Source of the DNA: Xanthomonas rydalmerensis
GTDB taxonomy: Bacteria; Pseudomonadota; Gammaproteobacteria; Xanthomonadales; Xanthomonadaceae
DNA length: 64,000 nt
Assembly: GCF_033170385.1 (NCBI RefSeq)
Contig: NZ_CP126170.1
Span: forward strand, 3,868,001-3,932,000
Direction: 5' to 3'
Part shown: piece by piece, positions 1 to 8,520 of the stretch
How positions within the stretch are numbered: position 1 is the stretch's first letter
Layout of the letters: each line of letters starts with the position of its first letter
The notes under the pieces: generated by a model
What the model was told of the DNA's origin: nothing
Database searches by the model: none
What the model saw: the letters and a program-made list of their open reading frames with translations, nothing else
Position numbers and translations under genes: made by a program

Positions 1-738
1 GTCCACGTCCGGCAGCACCGGCGCGGCCACGTCGACCGCCTTCACGTGGACCTGGACCTGCTTGCCGGCGAACTGCGGCACACGCCAGTCGGCCGGGAAG
101 TCGACGGTCAGGGTCTTCTCTTCGTCCTTGGACAGGCCGACCAGGCCCTGCTCGATCGCCGGGAACATGACGCCCGAGCCGATCACGCTGCTGCCCTTCT
201 CCACGCCCTCGGCCGGCAGGCGCTCGTCGCCGACCTGCGACCAGGTCTCCAGGGTCACCAGGTCGCCGTCCTGCGCCGGACGCGCGACCGGCTGCCAGGT
301 GCGGCGCTGCAGGCGCAGGTTTTCGATCATCTGCTCGATGTCGGCGTCGGTGACCTCGGCGGTGTGGCGGATCACCTGCAGCTTGGACACGTCGATGTCG
401 CCGAAGTCCGGCACCACTTCGAAGGTGGCCACGAACTGCAGTTCGTTGTCGCCGGCGCGGTCGATGCGCGGATTGCCGGCCAGGCGCAGCGCGTGCTCGC
501 GCACGGCCGAGTCGAAGGTCTCGCGCAGCAGGCCGTCCAGCGCCTCGGCGCGGATCTGCGGCCCGAAGCGCTGCTCGATCACCTTGGCCGGAATCTTGCC
601 CGGACGGAAGCCCTTGATCCGCGCGGTACGCGCGACTTCGCGCAGGCGACCGCCGACATGGGTTTCCAGGCGATCCTCCGGCAGGGTGAAGGTCAGACGC
701 CGTTCCAGGGTACCGGTGGTTTCGATCGAAGCTTGCAT
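1..738 (-). CDS. tig: Trigger factor, 5' part only
   Basis: This encodes the ribosome-bound chaperone and peptidyl-prolyl isomerase trigger factor. Only the first 246 residues lie in the window, because the gene runs off the left edge. The N-terminal ribosome-docking signature GFRPGKIP is at residues 43-50. The FKBP-type isomerase domain begins around residue 155, with the run [18 protein letters not shown] and later a [15 protein letters not shown] stretch. The start ATG is chosen because [15 protein letters not shown] matches the usual family N-terminus. The gene sits downstream of a co-directional tRNA cluster. In related genomes clpP, clpX and lon follow; they would lie outside the window. 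Confidence 0.97.
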   Translation of the reverse strand, partial: MQASIETTGTLERRLTFTLPEDRLETHVGGRLREVARTARIKGFRPGKIPAKVIEQRFGPQIRAEALDGLLRETFDSAVREHALRLAGNPRIDRAGDNELQFVATFEVVPDFGDIDVSKLQVIRHTAEVTDADIEQMIENLRLQRRTWQPVARPAQDGDLVTLETWSQVGDERLPAEGVEKGSSVIGSGVMFPAIEQGLVGLSKDEEKTLTVDFPADWRVPQFAGKQVQVHVKAVDVAAPVLPDVD

Positions 739-929
739 GTGGACTCCTGCCACCGGGAGCCCACGGCTCTCGGCACGATGTAGAAAAGTACGGGTTGGCG
801 CGGGCACGGGACAGCCGCCGCAGCCGGATAGTTTCGCCTATTCCCGCGGCGCCTGCCAGCGCAGGGCCGGTAGGCCCGAAGCGGCGACGCCGGACGTGGC
901 CGCGCGAGCACGGCCCACGGGCATCGGAA

Positions 930-1014
930 TGGTGCGAAAGAGGGGACTCGAACCCCTACGCCTTGCGGCACTGGTACCTAAAACCAGGGCGTCTACCAAT
1001 TCCGCCACTTTCGC
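930..1014 (-). tRNA. tRNA-Leu (anticodon TAG)
   Basis: The minus strand reads GCGAAAG at the 5' end and closes with CTTTCGC, discriminator A and an encoded CCA. The anticodon stem CTGGT/ACCAG frames the loop TTTAGGT, giving anticodon TAG. The 85-nt length and the long variable arm (TGCCGCAAGGCGT) fit a class II leucine tRNA. It is the last tRNA of the cluster before tig. Confidence 0.96.
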
Positions 1015-1065
1015 ATTGCAGGGCCGGAAGGCGCCTGCCGGCACATTGTTGCAGGCCGGCCGGCA

Positions 1066-1098
1066 AAGAAAAAGGCACCTGCCGGAGCAGGTGCCTTT
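1066..1098 (-). terminator. Rho-independent terminator after tRNA-Lys
   Basis: An 11-bp perfect stem (AAAGGCACCTG with CAGGTGCCTTT, 1071-1098) and a 6-nt loop are followed on the minus strand by TTTTTCTTT. It lies a few bases after the CCA end of tRNA-Lys, so it should end or attenuate the upstream tRNA transcript before tRNA-Leu. Confidence 0.85.
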
Positions 1099-1104
1099 CT
1101 GTTT

Positions 1105-1180
1105 TGGTGGGCCGTCAAGGATTCGAACCTTGGACCTATTGATTAAGAGTCAACTGCTCTACCAACTGAGCTAACGGCCC
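1105..1180 (-). tRNA. tRNA-Lys (anticodon CTT)
   Basis: The minus strand begins GGGCCGT and ends ACGGCCC plus A and an encoded CCA (76 nt). The anticodon loop CTCTTAA between GTTGA and TCAAT gives CTT. The T arm carries GGTTCGAATCC. Confidence 0.96.
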
Positions 1181-1255
1181 TGAAACTGAGTCGCACATTC
1201 TATGTGCTTTTTTGCTTCGTTGCAACACCCGCGAAGCGTCGGGTCACACGATCAA

Positions 1256-1333
1256 TGGGGTGGCTGAGGGGACTCGAACCCCCGACATCTGGAATCACAA
1301 TCCAGTACTCTAACCAACTGAGCTACAGCCACC
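1256..1333 (-). tRNA. tRNA-His (anticodon GTG)
   Basis: The acceptor arms GTGGCTG/CAGCCAC are followed by C and an encoded CCA. The extra G at position -1, typical of tRNA-His, is encoded (1333) and faces the discriminator C. The loop TTGTGAT between CTGGA and TCCAG gives anticodon GTG. Confidence 0.96.
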
Positions 1334-1367
1334 ATTGAAACCTTGCATCTGCTGCCCGGCGCCGGTG

Positions 1368-1444
1368 TGGCGCGCCCGACAGGAATCGAACCTGTAACCG
1401 CCGGCTTAGAAGGCCGGTGCTCTATCCAGTTGAGCTACGGGCGC
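1368..1444 (-). tRNA. tRNA-Arg (anticodon TCT)
   Basis: The acceptor arms GCGCCCG/CGGGCGC are followed by G and an encoded CCA (77 nt). The anticodon loop CTTCTAA between CCGGC and GCCGG gives TCT, which reads AGA and AGG. Confidence 0.96.
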
Positions 1445-1488
1445 CCTGGCTGGATTGTCGCATTCCTTTCCGCCGTTGGACATCGGAT

Positions 1489-1565
1489 TGGTCGGGGTAG
1501 AGGGATTCGAACCCCCGACATCCTGCTCCCAAAGCAGGCGCGCTACCAGACTGCGCTATACCCCG
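1489..1565 (-). tRNA. tRNA-Pro (anticodon TGG)
   Basis: The acceptor arms CGGGGTA/TACCCCG are followed by A and an encoded CCA (77 nt). The loop TTTGGGA between CCTGC and GCAGG gives anticodon TGG. It is the first gene of the five-tRNA minus-strand cluster; the shared promoter should lie in 1566-1720, back to back with that of the BI-1 gene. Confidence 0.96.
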
Positions 1566-1720
1566 GCGGAACATCCCTCGCGGCCAAGGCCGGAAAGGTC
1601 GGCTATTGTGGGAAGCCTGAGGCCCGCTGTCAACGTCGCATGTACGCAACATCGCCTGCGCTATGCTCACGCCTTGCCATCGGCACCGGCCGAGCGCCAC
1701 TTTTTGAAGGAGAAAACAGC

Positions 1721-2521
1721 ATGCTTCGCAGCGGTAATCCCGCCCTGAAGGAATCCACCTTCCTCGATCTGCACAGCGGCAACGTGGTCTCGCCCGGCAG
1801 CGGCACGGTCGTCGCACACGACAGCGGCGCGATGACCCTGAACGGCACCGCCAACAAGACCGGCGTGTTGTTGATGCTGACCGTGCTCACCGCCGTGTTC
1901 GCCTGGAGCCAGTCGCTCTCGGTCGACGCCGCGGGCAACGAGATGATCGCCCCGGGCGTGGCCGGCTACGCGCTGGGCGGCGCCATCGGTGGCTTCATCC
2001 TGGCCCTGATCACGATCTTCAAGAAGGAATGGTCGCCGATCACCGCGCCGCTGTACGCGCTGGTGGAAGGCTTCTTCCTGGGCTCGATCTCGGCGGTCTA
2101 CGAGCACCGCTTCAACGGCATCGTGCTGCAGGCGGTGCTGCTGACCTTCGGCACCTTGTTCGCGCTGTTGTTCGCCTACCGCAGCGGCATGATCAAAGCC
2201 ACCGAGAACTTCAAGCTGGGCGTGGTCGCAGCCACCGGCGGCATTGCCCTGGTGTACCTGGCGACCATGGTGCTGGGCTTCTTCAACATCCAGATTCCCT
2301 ACATCCACGCCTCCGGCACGGTCGGCATCCTGTTCAGCCTGTTCGTGGTGGTGGTGGCGGCGCTGAACCTGGTACTGGACTTCGACTTCATCGAGAGCGG
2401 CGTCGAACAGGGCGCGCCCAAGTACATGGAGTGGTACGGCGCGTTCGGCCTGATGGTTACGCTGGTGTGGCTGTATGTGGAGTTCCTGCGCTTGCTGTCG
2501 AAGCTGCAGTCGCGGAATTGA
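1721..2521 (+). CDS. BAX inhibitor-1/YccA family inner-membrane protein
   Basis: A 266-residue integral membrane protein of the BI-1 (YbhL/YccA) family. About seven hydrophobic segments start at residue 45 after a hydrophilic N-terminus. The final segment (GAFGLMVTLVWLYVEFLRLL) and the short basic tail are typical. Bacterial members have been linked to modulation of FtsH proteolysis (YccA) or to pH-gated calcium leak, but the exact role cannot be read from sequence. The start ATG at 1721 follows an AAGGAG Shine-Dalgarno sequence. The gene stands alone and ends just before a heptad-repeat element and a bidirectional terminator. Confidence 0.92.
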   Translation: MLRSGNPALKESTFLDLHSGNVVSPGSGTVVAHDSGAMTLNGTANKTGVLLMLTVLTAVFAWSQSLSVDAAGNEMIAPGVAGYALGGAIGGFILALITIFKKEWSPITAPLYALVEGFFLGSISAVYEHRFNGIVLQAVLLTFGTLFALLFAYRSGMIKATENFKLGVVAATGGIALVYLATMVLGFFNIQIPYIHASGTVGILFSLFVVVVAALNLVLDFDFIESGVEQGAPKYMEWYGAFGLMVTLVWLYVEFLRLLSKLQSRN

Positions 2522-2525
2522 AGCC

Positions 2526-2553
2526 GGGAGTCGGGAATCGGGATTGGGGAATC
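2526..2553 (+). repeat. Four-unit heptad repeat element (GGGAxTx)
   Basis: Four contiguous 7-bp units, GGGAGTC, GGGAATC, GGGATTG and GGGAATC, start 4 nt after the BI-1 stop codon. The same element recurs at 12208, 14432 and, inverted, at 12681 and 16295. The junction AGCC-GGGA resembles the one at 14428-14435. Confidence 0.75.
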
Positions 2554-2610
2554 GTAAGAGCGACTCCCCTTGACCGATCTGCAGATGTGGTTTCGGACAA
2601 CTTCCGAGCA

Positions 2611-2641
2611 AAAGAAAGGGCGCCCTGGGGCGCCCTTTCTT
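2611..2641. terminator. Bidirectional terminator between BI-1 and isocitrate dehydrogenase
   Basis: The stem AAGAAAGGGCGCC / GGCGCCCTTTCTT with a CTGG loop lies between two converging genes. It has a T-rich run after the stem on the plus strand and a comparable one on the minus strand. Confidence 0.85.
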
Positions 2642-2662
2642 GTTTGCGATCTTCCGGCGCGC

Positions 2663-3670
2663 TCAGAGGCGGCTGGCGATGGCCTTGGCGAAGCCCATGG
2701 TATTGCCGCTGCCGCCCAGGTCCGGGGTCAGCCCGTCCTTGGCTTCCAGCGTGGCGACGATGGCGTTGCGCAGGCGCTCGGCGTTCTGCGGCTGGCCGAC
2801 ATGGTCCAGCAGCTGTGCCGCACCCAGCAGCAGCGCGCACGGGTTGGCCTTGCCCTGCCCGGCGATGTCCGGGGCCGAGCCGTGCACGGCTTCGAAGATC
2901 GCCGCGTCCACGCCGATGTTGGCGCCCGGGGCCAGGCCCAGGCCACCGACCAGGCCGGCGCACAGGTCCGACAGGATGTCGCCGAACAGGTTGGTGGTGA
3001 CGATGATGTCGAACTGCTCCGGGCGCATCACCAGTTGCATGCACGCGTTGTCGACGATCATTTCCTGGAATTCGATCTCCGGGTAGTTCGCCGCCACTTC
3101 GCGCGCCACCTTCAGGAACAGACCCGAGGTGGACTTGATGATGTTGGCCTTGTGCACCGCGGTGACCTTCTTGCGGCCGGTCGCACGGGCCAGGTCGAAG
3201 GCGTAGCGCACGATGCGCTCGGAACCCTTGCGGGTCACCTTGGCCATGGACAGCGCGGTCTCGCCGTCGGCCGACACTTCCTGGCCTTCGCTCAGGTAGG
3301 CGCCTTCGGTGTTCTCGCGCACGGTGATCAGGTCCACGCCGGCGCCGAAGCGCGACTTGGTGTTCGGGAACGACTTGGCCGGACGCACGTTGGCGTACAG
3401 GTCGAACTGGCGGCGCATGGCCACGTTGATCGAGCTGAAGCCCTCGCCCACCGGCGTGGTCAGCGGGCTCTTCAGCGCCACCTTGTTCTTGCGGATCGAC
3501 TCCAGCGTGGCGGCCGGCAGCAGGTCGCCGTGCTTCTCCAACGCCACCAGGCCCGCGTCGGCGTATTCGTAGGTGAGGCCGGCGTTCAGCGCGTCGAGCA
3601 CGAACAGCGTGGCGTCCATGATCTCCGGGCCGATGCCATCGCCACGGATGACCGTGATTGTCTGCGTCAT
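2663..3670 (-). CDS. Isocitrate dehydrogenase, NAD-dependent type
   Basis: A 335-residue member of the isocitrate/isopropylmalate dehydrogenase family, a TCA-cycle enzyme making 2-oxoglutarate from isocitrate. The segment SSINVAMRRQFDLYANVRP has the Ser-x-Asn and Arg pattern that binds isocitrate, not the isopropylmalate pattern. The coenzyme loop reads HGSAPDIAG: Asp-Ile occupies the position held by Lys-Tyr in NADP-dependent E. coli Icd, which predicts NAD+ preference. Metal-binding Asp residues are in NLFGDILSDL. The ATG at 3670 gives the family N-terminus (MTQTITVIRGDGIGPE); an in-frame TTG 21 nt upstream is less likely. Homoisocitrate dehydrogenase is a less likely alternative. Confidence 0.9.
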   Translation of the reverse strand: MTQTITVIRGDGIGPEIMDATLFVLDALNAGLTYEYADAGLVALEKHGDLLPAATLESIRKNKVALKSPLTTPVGEGFSSINVAMRRQFDLYANVRPAKSFPNTKSRFGAGVDLITVRENTEGAYLSEGQEVSADGETALSMAKVTRKGSERIVRYAFDLARATGRKKVTAVHKANIIKSTSGLFLKVAREVAANYPEIEFQEMIVDNACMQLVMRPEQFDIIVTTNLFGDILSDLCAGLVGGLGLAPGANIGVDAAIFEAVHGSAPDIAGQGKANPCALLLGAAQLLDHVGQPQNAERLRNAIVATLEAKDGLTPDLGGSGNTMGFAKAIASRL

Positions 3671-3834
3671 AGGGTTGCGGTTTCCGTACAAGAGGGGGGA
3701 GCGCCGCCCGGGAACCGGGGCTGCAGGCGCAAGGAGGTTTCAGCGGTAATTATGCCCGAAGCCGGTGAAGGCGCCCAAAACCGGGCGGCCTCCGGCGCGG
3801 GCGCCGGCGGGCTTGGGGGCACCCCGAGGCGGGC

Positions 3835-4245
3835 TCAGTCGTGGGCGTGCTGCGCCGGGGCCGCGGCGCCAGCCTCCAGCGTGTCGAGGAAGTCCACGGC
3901 GCGGCGCAGGTGCGGGATCACGATCGACCCGCCGACCACCAGGCCGACCGAAAAGGTCTCGAAGAACTCCTCGCGGCTGACCCCAGCCTCCTTGCACTGG
4001 GCCACGTGGTAGCTGATGCAGTCGTCGCAGCGCAGCACCAGCGAGGCGACCAGGCCGAGCAGTTCCTTGGTCTTAACGTCCAGCGCGCCGGCCTGGTAGG
4101 TCTGGGTGTCCAGCGCGAAGAAGCGCCGCACCACCTGGTTCGGCTCGGCCAGGATGCGCTGGTTCATGCGCTGGCGGAACTCAGTGAACTCGCGTACCCG
4201 GTCCTCCCCTGCCGCGGCGCCCTCGCCCGTCGCGGCGCCGCTCAT
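3835..4245 (-). CDS. AhpD-like (carboxymuconolactone decarboxylase family) protein
   Basis: 136 residues with the AhpD-type redox motif CDDCISYH (Cys73, Cys76, His80) in the alpha-helical CMD fold. Family members act as alkylhydroperoxidases or as thiol reductase partners. The first 15 residues are Gly/Ala/Glu-rich and the last 12 are low complexity, so the core is compact. The start codon overlaps the stop of the upstream glutaredoxin gene by 4 nt (ATGA), implying translational coupling and a shared thiol-redox role. The substrate is not evident. Confidence 0.88.
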   Translation of the reverse strand: MSGAATGEGAAAGEDRVREFTEFRQRMNQRILAEPNQVVRRFFALDTQTYQAGALDVKTKELLGLVASLVLRCDDCISYHVAQCKEAGVSREEFFETFSVGLVVGGSIVIPHLRRAVDFLDTLEAGAAAPAQHAHD

Positions 4246-4553
4246 GCCTGCGCCTCGGGGGCGCGGCCGTCGAGCAGCGGCTCCAGCTTGCCGGCGCGGT
4301 GCAGCGCCATCATGTCGTCGTAGCCGCCGACGTGGACGTCGCCGACGAAGATCTGCGGCACGCTGGTGCGCCGCGCCAGCGCGACCATCTTCTCGCGCTC
4401 GGCCGGATCCAGGTCGATCCGTACCTCGTTCCAGGTGCGGCCCTTGCTCTTGAGGAAGTTCTTGGCCGCCACGCAGTACGGGCAGATCGCGGTGGAATAG
4501 AGGGTGATCGGCGCGCCGCCGGCCTGGCCGGTGTCGGCAGTTGGGTTGTCCAC
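4242..4553 (-). CDS. Glutaredoxin (Grx3/GrxC type)
   Basis: A 103-residue dithiol glutaredoxin that reduces disulfides with glutathione. The active-site CPYC is at residues 24-27, the cis-proline motif SVPQIFV follows, and GGYDDMMALHRAGKL matches the glutathione-binding end. A GTG start at 4553 is preferred because GGAG lies 6 nt upstream; an in-frame TTG at 4583 has no such signal and would add 10 residues. It is the first gene of a two-gene unit with the AhpD-like gene and is divergent from the BepA-like protease gene. Confidence 0.92.
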   Translation of the reverse strand: MDNPTADTGQAGGAPITLYSTAICPYCVAAKNFLKSKGRTWNEVRIDLDPAEREKMVALARRTSVPQIFVGDVHVGGYDDMMALHRAGKLEPLLDGRAPEAQA

Positions 4554-4702
4554 GGGAAACTCCGGGCGGTGTAGAAGGTCCAAGTCACTATGGTAGCGGC
4601 CGGGTGGATTTTCGAGGCCGCTGCCGCAACACTGCGAATCATCCCGGATTCACCGTCGTCCCGGGCGCCCCCCGGCGTCCGCCTACCCTCTTGGAGCCCG
4701 TC

Positions 4703-6346
4703 TTGCGCCTGCTGCCGCTCGCCTTCGCGATCACCCTGGCCACCGCCTGCGCCGTGGCGCCGGCCCAGGAGAACAAGCTGCCGGACATCGGCTCCTCGGC
4801 CGGCGAGCTGCTGACCCCGGCGCGCCAGGCCGAGTACGGCAAGATGATGCTGGCCGAGCTGCGCAGCTACGGCTACGTGCTCGAGGACCCGCTGATCGAC
4901 GACTGGCTGCAGACCATGGGCACTCGGCTCGGCGCCAACAGCGATCAGCCGCAGCAGAAGTTCACCTTCTTCATGCTGCGCGACCGCCAGATCAACGCCT
5001 TCGCCACCCTCGGCGGCTACGTGGCGGTCAACGCCGGCCTGGTGCTGACCGCCGAGCGCGAGGACGAGGTGGCCGCGGTGCTATCGCACGAAATCGCCCA
5101 CGTCACCCAGCAGCACGTGCTGCGCGGGGTGGAGCGGGCGCAGCGCGACCAGATCCCGATCCTGCTCGGCATGCTCGCCGCGGTGGTCGCGGCGCAGCAG
5201 GCCGGCGGGCGCTCCAGCGGCGACGCCACCCAGGCGGCGATCGCCAGCGGCCTGGGCCTGATGCAGCAGCGGCAGATCGACTACACCCGCTCCAACGAAT
5301 CCGAGGCCGACCGCCTGGGCATCCGCACCCTGGCGCGCAGCGGCTACGACGTCGATGCGATGGCCGGCTTCTTCGAGCGCATGTCGCTGGCGATGCGCGG
5401 CAACCAGGGCGGCTACAGCACCCCGGACTTCCTGATGACCCACCCGGTCACCACCACCCGCATCGGCGAGGCGCGTGAGCGCGCCGAGCAGATGAAGAAG
5501 AACACCCTGACCCTGACCACCAGCGTGCCCGGCGGCACCCTGAAGGAGCGGGTCGATCCGAACGACGTGTCGCTGAGCCAGCCGCTGGGCGCGCCCAGCA
5601 ACCCGCTGCTGCCGGGCGGCCTGCAGTTGCCCTTCGCCAACTACGCGCGCGGCCCCAGCGGCCAGTTCGAGTGGGCGCGCGAGCGGCTGCGGGTGTTCAG
5701 CGCCAACACCCCGGCCGATGCGATCCGCGAGTACGAAGGCCTGCGCCAGGGCAGCAAGCAGGGCCTGAGCGACGCCCAGCGCTACGGCCTGGCGCTGGCG
5801 CGGCTGCGCGGCGGCGGCAGCGCGCAGGACGTCGCGCAGACGCTGGAAAGCCTGCTGCAGGCGCACCCGGACAACTGGTGGCTGACCGTCGCGGTGGCCG
5901 AGGCCGAGGCCAAGGCCGGCCGCAACCAGGCCGCCGACCAGCGCTTCGAGGCGCTGGTCAAACGCATGCCCAGCAACCGCGCGGTGGCCCTGAGCTATGC
6001 GACCGCCCTCAACGAACAGGGCGGCCGCCAGGCCGGCCAGCGCGCCCAGGCCGTGCTGCGGCCATTGCTGGGGGCGGCCGCGGAGGATCCGGTGTTCCAG
6101 CGCACCTTCGCCCGCGCCTGCGAACTGGCCGGCGACGACACCCGCGCCGGCGAGGCCTACGCCGAGGCCGCCTATCTGAACGGGCACCCGGAGCAGGCCC
6201 TGATCCAGCTCAGCAACCTGAAGAAGCGCAGCGACCTGGACTACGTGGCGCGCGCGCGTATCGACGCGCGCATCGCTGCGATCACCCCGACGGTGCTGGA
6301 ACTGCGCCGCCAGGGCGTGCAGGACCCGGACATGCAACGGCGCTGA
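4703..6346 (+). CDS. bepA: Periplasmic M48 metalloprotease/chaperone, BepA-like, with TPR domain
   Basis: A 547-residue secreted zinc metalloprotease of the BepA (YfgC) type, which in E. coli helps assemble LptD and degrades misassembled outer-membrane proteins. The signal peptide likely ends at APA-QEN near residue 25. Zinc ligands are His129 and His133 of SHEIAH and Glu199 of SNESEADRLG. A His-containing loop (FLMTHPVTTTRIGEA) follows, and the C-terminal 230 residues form TPR-like helices. The start is TTG at 4703, because TTGGAG is 6 nt upstream and it gives a clean signal peptide; the longer frame from 4541 would precede it with unlikely sequence. It is transcribed alone ahead of phoB. 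Confidence 0.9.
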   Translation: MRLLPLAFAITLATACAVAPAQENKLPDIGSSAGELLTPARQAEYGKMMLAELRSYGYVLEDPLIDDWLQTMGTRLGANSDQPQQKFTFFMLRDRQINAFATLGGYVAVNAGLVLTAEREDEVAAVLSHEIAHVTQQHVLRGVERAQRDQIPILLGMLAAVVAAQQAGGRSSGDATQAAIASGLGLMQQRQIDYTRSNESEADRLGIRTLARSGYDVDAMAGFFERMSLAMRGNQGGYSTPDFLMTHPVTTTRIGEARERAEQMKKNTLTLTTSVPGGTLKERVDPNDVSLSQPLGAPSNPLLPGGLQLPFANYARGPSGQFEWARERLRVFSANTPADAIREYEGLRQGSKQGLSDAQRYGLALARLRGGGSAQDVAQTLESLLQAHPDNWWLTVAVAEAEAKAGRNQAADQRFEALVKRMPSNRAVALSYATALNEQGGRQAGQRAQAVLRPLLGAAAEDPVFQRTFARACELAGDDTRAGEAYAEAAYLNGHPEQALIQLSNLKKRSDLDYVARARIDARIAAITPTVLELRRQGVQDPDMQRR

Positions 6347-6372
6347 AACGCGCCCGTGTCAGGCGTCACTCA

Positions 6373-6390
6373 ACCGTAATAAAACCGTAG
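6373..6390 (+). promoter_or_regulatory. Candidate Pho box upstream of phoB
   Basis: Two 7-bp direct repeats, ACCGTAA and ACCGTAG, are separated by TAAA, a 7-4-7 arrangement with 11-bp periodicity. They lie 40 nt upstream of the phoB start. This geometry is that of PhoB-binding Pho boxes (CTGTCAT, 4 bp A/T-rich, CTGTCAT), but the half-sites match the E. coli consensus only partly. Autoregulation of phoB would explain it. Confidence 0.45.
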
Positions 6391-6429
6391 TCTACTGGCG
6401 ACCTTCCTCCCCAGTTCCACGGTGCCGTT

Positions 6430-7119
6430 GTGCAGAAACGCATCCTGATCGTCGACGACGAACCGGCCATCCGCGACATGGTCGCGTTCGCCCTGCGCAA
6501 GGGCGACTTCGAGCCGGTGCATGCCGGCGATGCCCGCGAGGCGCAGACCTCGATCGCCGACCGGGTCCCGGACCTGATCCTGCTGGACTGGATGCTGCCC
6601 GGCACCAGCGGCCTGGAACTGGCCCGGCGCTGGCGCAAGGATGCGATGACCCGCGAAGTGCCGATCATCATGCTCACCGCCCGCGGCGAGGAGAACGACC
6701 GCGTCGGCGGCCTGGAGGCCGGCGTCGACGACTACGTGGTCAAGCCGTTCTCCGCGCGCGAGCTGCTGGCGCGGATCCGCGCGGTGATGCGCCGCACCCG
6801 CGAGGACGACGAGGACGGCAGCGTCTCGGTCGGCAGCCTGCGCATCGACGGCGCGGCGCACCGGGTGTTCGCCGGCGAGGCGCCGGTGCCGATCGGCCCG
6901 ACCGAGTACCGCCTGCTGCACTTCTTCATGACCCATCCCGAGCGCGTGTACAGCCGCGCGCAGCTGCTCGACCACGTCTGGGGCGGCAGCGTCTACGTGG
7001 AAGAGCGCACCATCGACGTGCACATCCGCCGCCTGCGCAAGACGCTGGAACCGTTCGCGGTGGAAAACATGGTGCAGACCGTCCGCGGTTCCGGCTATCG
7101 CTTCTCTGCGTCCATCTGA
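6430..7119 (+). CDS. phoB: Phosphate regulon response regulator PhoB
   Basis: A 229-residue OmpR/PhoB-type response regulator that activates phosphate-starvation genes. The receiver domain shows acidic residues Asp9/Asp10, phospho-acceptor Asp53 in LLDWMLPG, Thr83 and Lys105 (VVKPFS). The C-terminal winged helix includes PTEYRLLHFFMTHPERV and ends GSGYRFSASI. The start is GTG at 6430 and gives the canonical QKRILIVDDE beginning. It is first in phoB-phoR-ppk-ppx, with a 64-nt gap to phoR, and a possible Pho box lies upstream. Confidence 0.96.
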   Translation: MQKRILIVDDEPAIRDMVAFALRKGDFEPVHAGDAREAQTSIADRVPDLILLDWMLPGTSGLELARRWRKDAMTREVPIIMLTARGEENDRVGGLEAGVDDYVVKPFSARELLARIRAVMRRTREDDEDGSVSVGSLRIDGAAHRVFAGEAPVPIGPTEYRLLHFFMTHPERVYSRAQLLDHVWGGSVYVEERTIDVHIRRLRKTLEPFAVENMVQTVRGSGYRFSASI

Positions 7120-7183
7120 CCGCCGGCTTCGCCTGTTATAACGGCGGACGGATCACGATCCTTTGCGACAGAGTGCGTTCCCG

Positions 7184-8509
7184 ATGCCCCGCCACATCCG
7201 CTCCGCCTGGTTGAAGACCCTCGGCACGCTCGCCGGCATGTTGTTGCTGGCGTTGCTGGTCGGCTGGATCGGCGGCCATGTGTGGATGGCGCTGACCCTG
7301 ATGTCGCTGGGGGTGATGGGCTGGCACTACTGGCGGCTGCGGCGGGTACTGCGGCGACTGACCGCGCGCCAGCGCTGGGAGCCGCCGGCCGGCACCGGCG
7401 TATGGAACGAGCTGGATCGGCTGCTGTACCGCAGCCAGGCGGAAATGCGCGTGCGCAAGCGGCGCCTGCTGGACATGCTGCGCGCCTACCGCGCCGCCGC
7501 CGCGGCACTGCCCGACGCGGTGGTGGTGGTGGACCGCAACAGCCAGCGCATCCAGTGGTTCAACGAGGCGGCCGGCACCCTGCTCGGCCTGCGCCACCCT
7601 GGCGACCTCGGCGCGCCGGTGGTGGAGCGCTTGCAGCCGATGCCGCTGGCGCACTGGCTCAGCGGCGGCCGCAACGCCGAACCGATGCTGGACATGCCCT
7701 CGCCGGTCGACGACCGCCTGCGCCTGAACCTGCGCCTGATCCCCTATTCCGACGACCACTGGCTGCTGGTCGCGCGCGACGTCAGCAAGCTGCTGCAGCT
7801 GGAGCAGGTGCGCCGCGATTTCGTCGCCAACGTCTCGCACGAGCTGCGCACGCCGCTGACCGTGGTCCACGGCTACCTGGACATGCTCGATCCGGAGGAC
7901 TTCCCGGACTCGGGGCCGATGATCGCCGAGATGCGCAAGCAGTCGCAGCGCATGACCCAGCTGGTCGAGGACCTGCTGACCCTGTCGCGGCTGGAATCGC
8001 AGGAGCACGCCAACGAGGAGTCGATCGCGATGGCGCCGATGCTGGCCACGCTGCGCCGCGAGGCCGAGGCGCACAGTCAGGGCCGGCACCGCATCGAGGT
8101 CCACGACGAGGCCGATTGCGACCTGGTCGGCTCCAACAAGGAACTGCACAGCGCCTTCTCCAACTTGGTCACCAACGCGGTGCGCTACACCGCGGCCGGC
8201 GGCACCATCCGCATCCGCTTCGCCCGCGAAGGCGACGGCGCGGTGCTGTCGGTGCGCGACAGCGGCTACGGCATTCCCGCGCATCATCTGCCGCGGATCA
8301 CCGAGCGCTTCTACCGCGTCTCCAGCAGCCGTTCGCGCGAGAGCGGCGGCACCGGCCTGGGCCTGTCGATCGTCAAGCACGTGCTCGGTCTGCATCAGGC
8401 GCGACTGGAGATCGAGAGCGAAGTCGGCAAGGGCAGCACCTTCTCCTGCCACTTCGGCGCCGGGCGCGTGCATCCGCGGCACGACCATGCCACCCTGACC
8501 TCCGTCTAA
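7184..8509 (+). CDS. phoR: Phosphate regulon sensor histidine kinase PhoR
   Basis: A 441-residue membrane histidine kinase, partner of PhoB. Two N-terminal hydrophobic segments (about residues 10-30 and 33-46) leave almost no periplasmic loop, as in other PhoR proteins. A charged linker and a PAS domain (about 95-200) follow. The phospho-accepting His219 is in NVSHELRTPLTV. The ATPase domain has the N box NLVTNAVRYT, G1 DSGYGIP, F box ERFYRV and G2 GGTGLGLS. The ATG at 7184 is used; an in-frame TTG 21 nt upstream is possible. The gene is 11 nt from ppk. Confidence 0.95.
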   Translation: MPRHIRSAWLKTLGTLAGMLLLALLVGWIGGHVWMALTLMSLGVMGWHYWRLRRVLRRLTARQRWEPPAGTGVWNELDRLLYRSQAEMRVRKRRLLDMLRAYRAAAAALPDAVVVVDRNSQRIQWFNEAAGTLLGLRHPGDLGAPVVERLQPMPLAHWLSGGRNAEPMLDMPSPVDDRLRLNLRLIPYSDDHWLLVARDVSKLLQLEQVRRDFVANVSHELRTPLTVVHGYLDMLDPEDFPDSGPMIAEMRKQSQRMTQLVEDLLTLSRLESQEHANEESIAMAPMLATLRREAEAHSQGRHRIEVHDEADCDLVGSNKELHSAFSNLVTNAVRYTAAGGTIRIRFAREGDGAVLSVRDSGYGIPAHHLPRITERFYRVSSSRSRESGGTGLGLSIVKHVLGLHQARLEIESEVGKGSTFSCHFGAGRVHPRHDHATLTSV

Positions 8510-8520
8510 CGAGTATCGCC

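Noticed and set aside
1..1565. Integration site or island next to the tRNA cluster
   Set aside because: No integrase gene, no duplicated tRNA 3' end and no foreign-looking segment is present next to the tRNAs.
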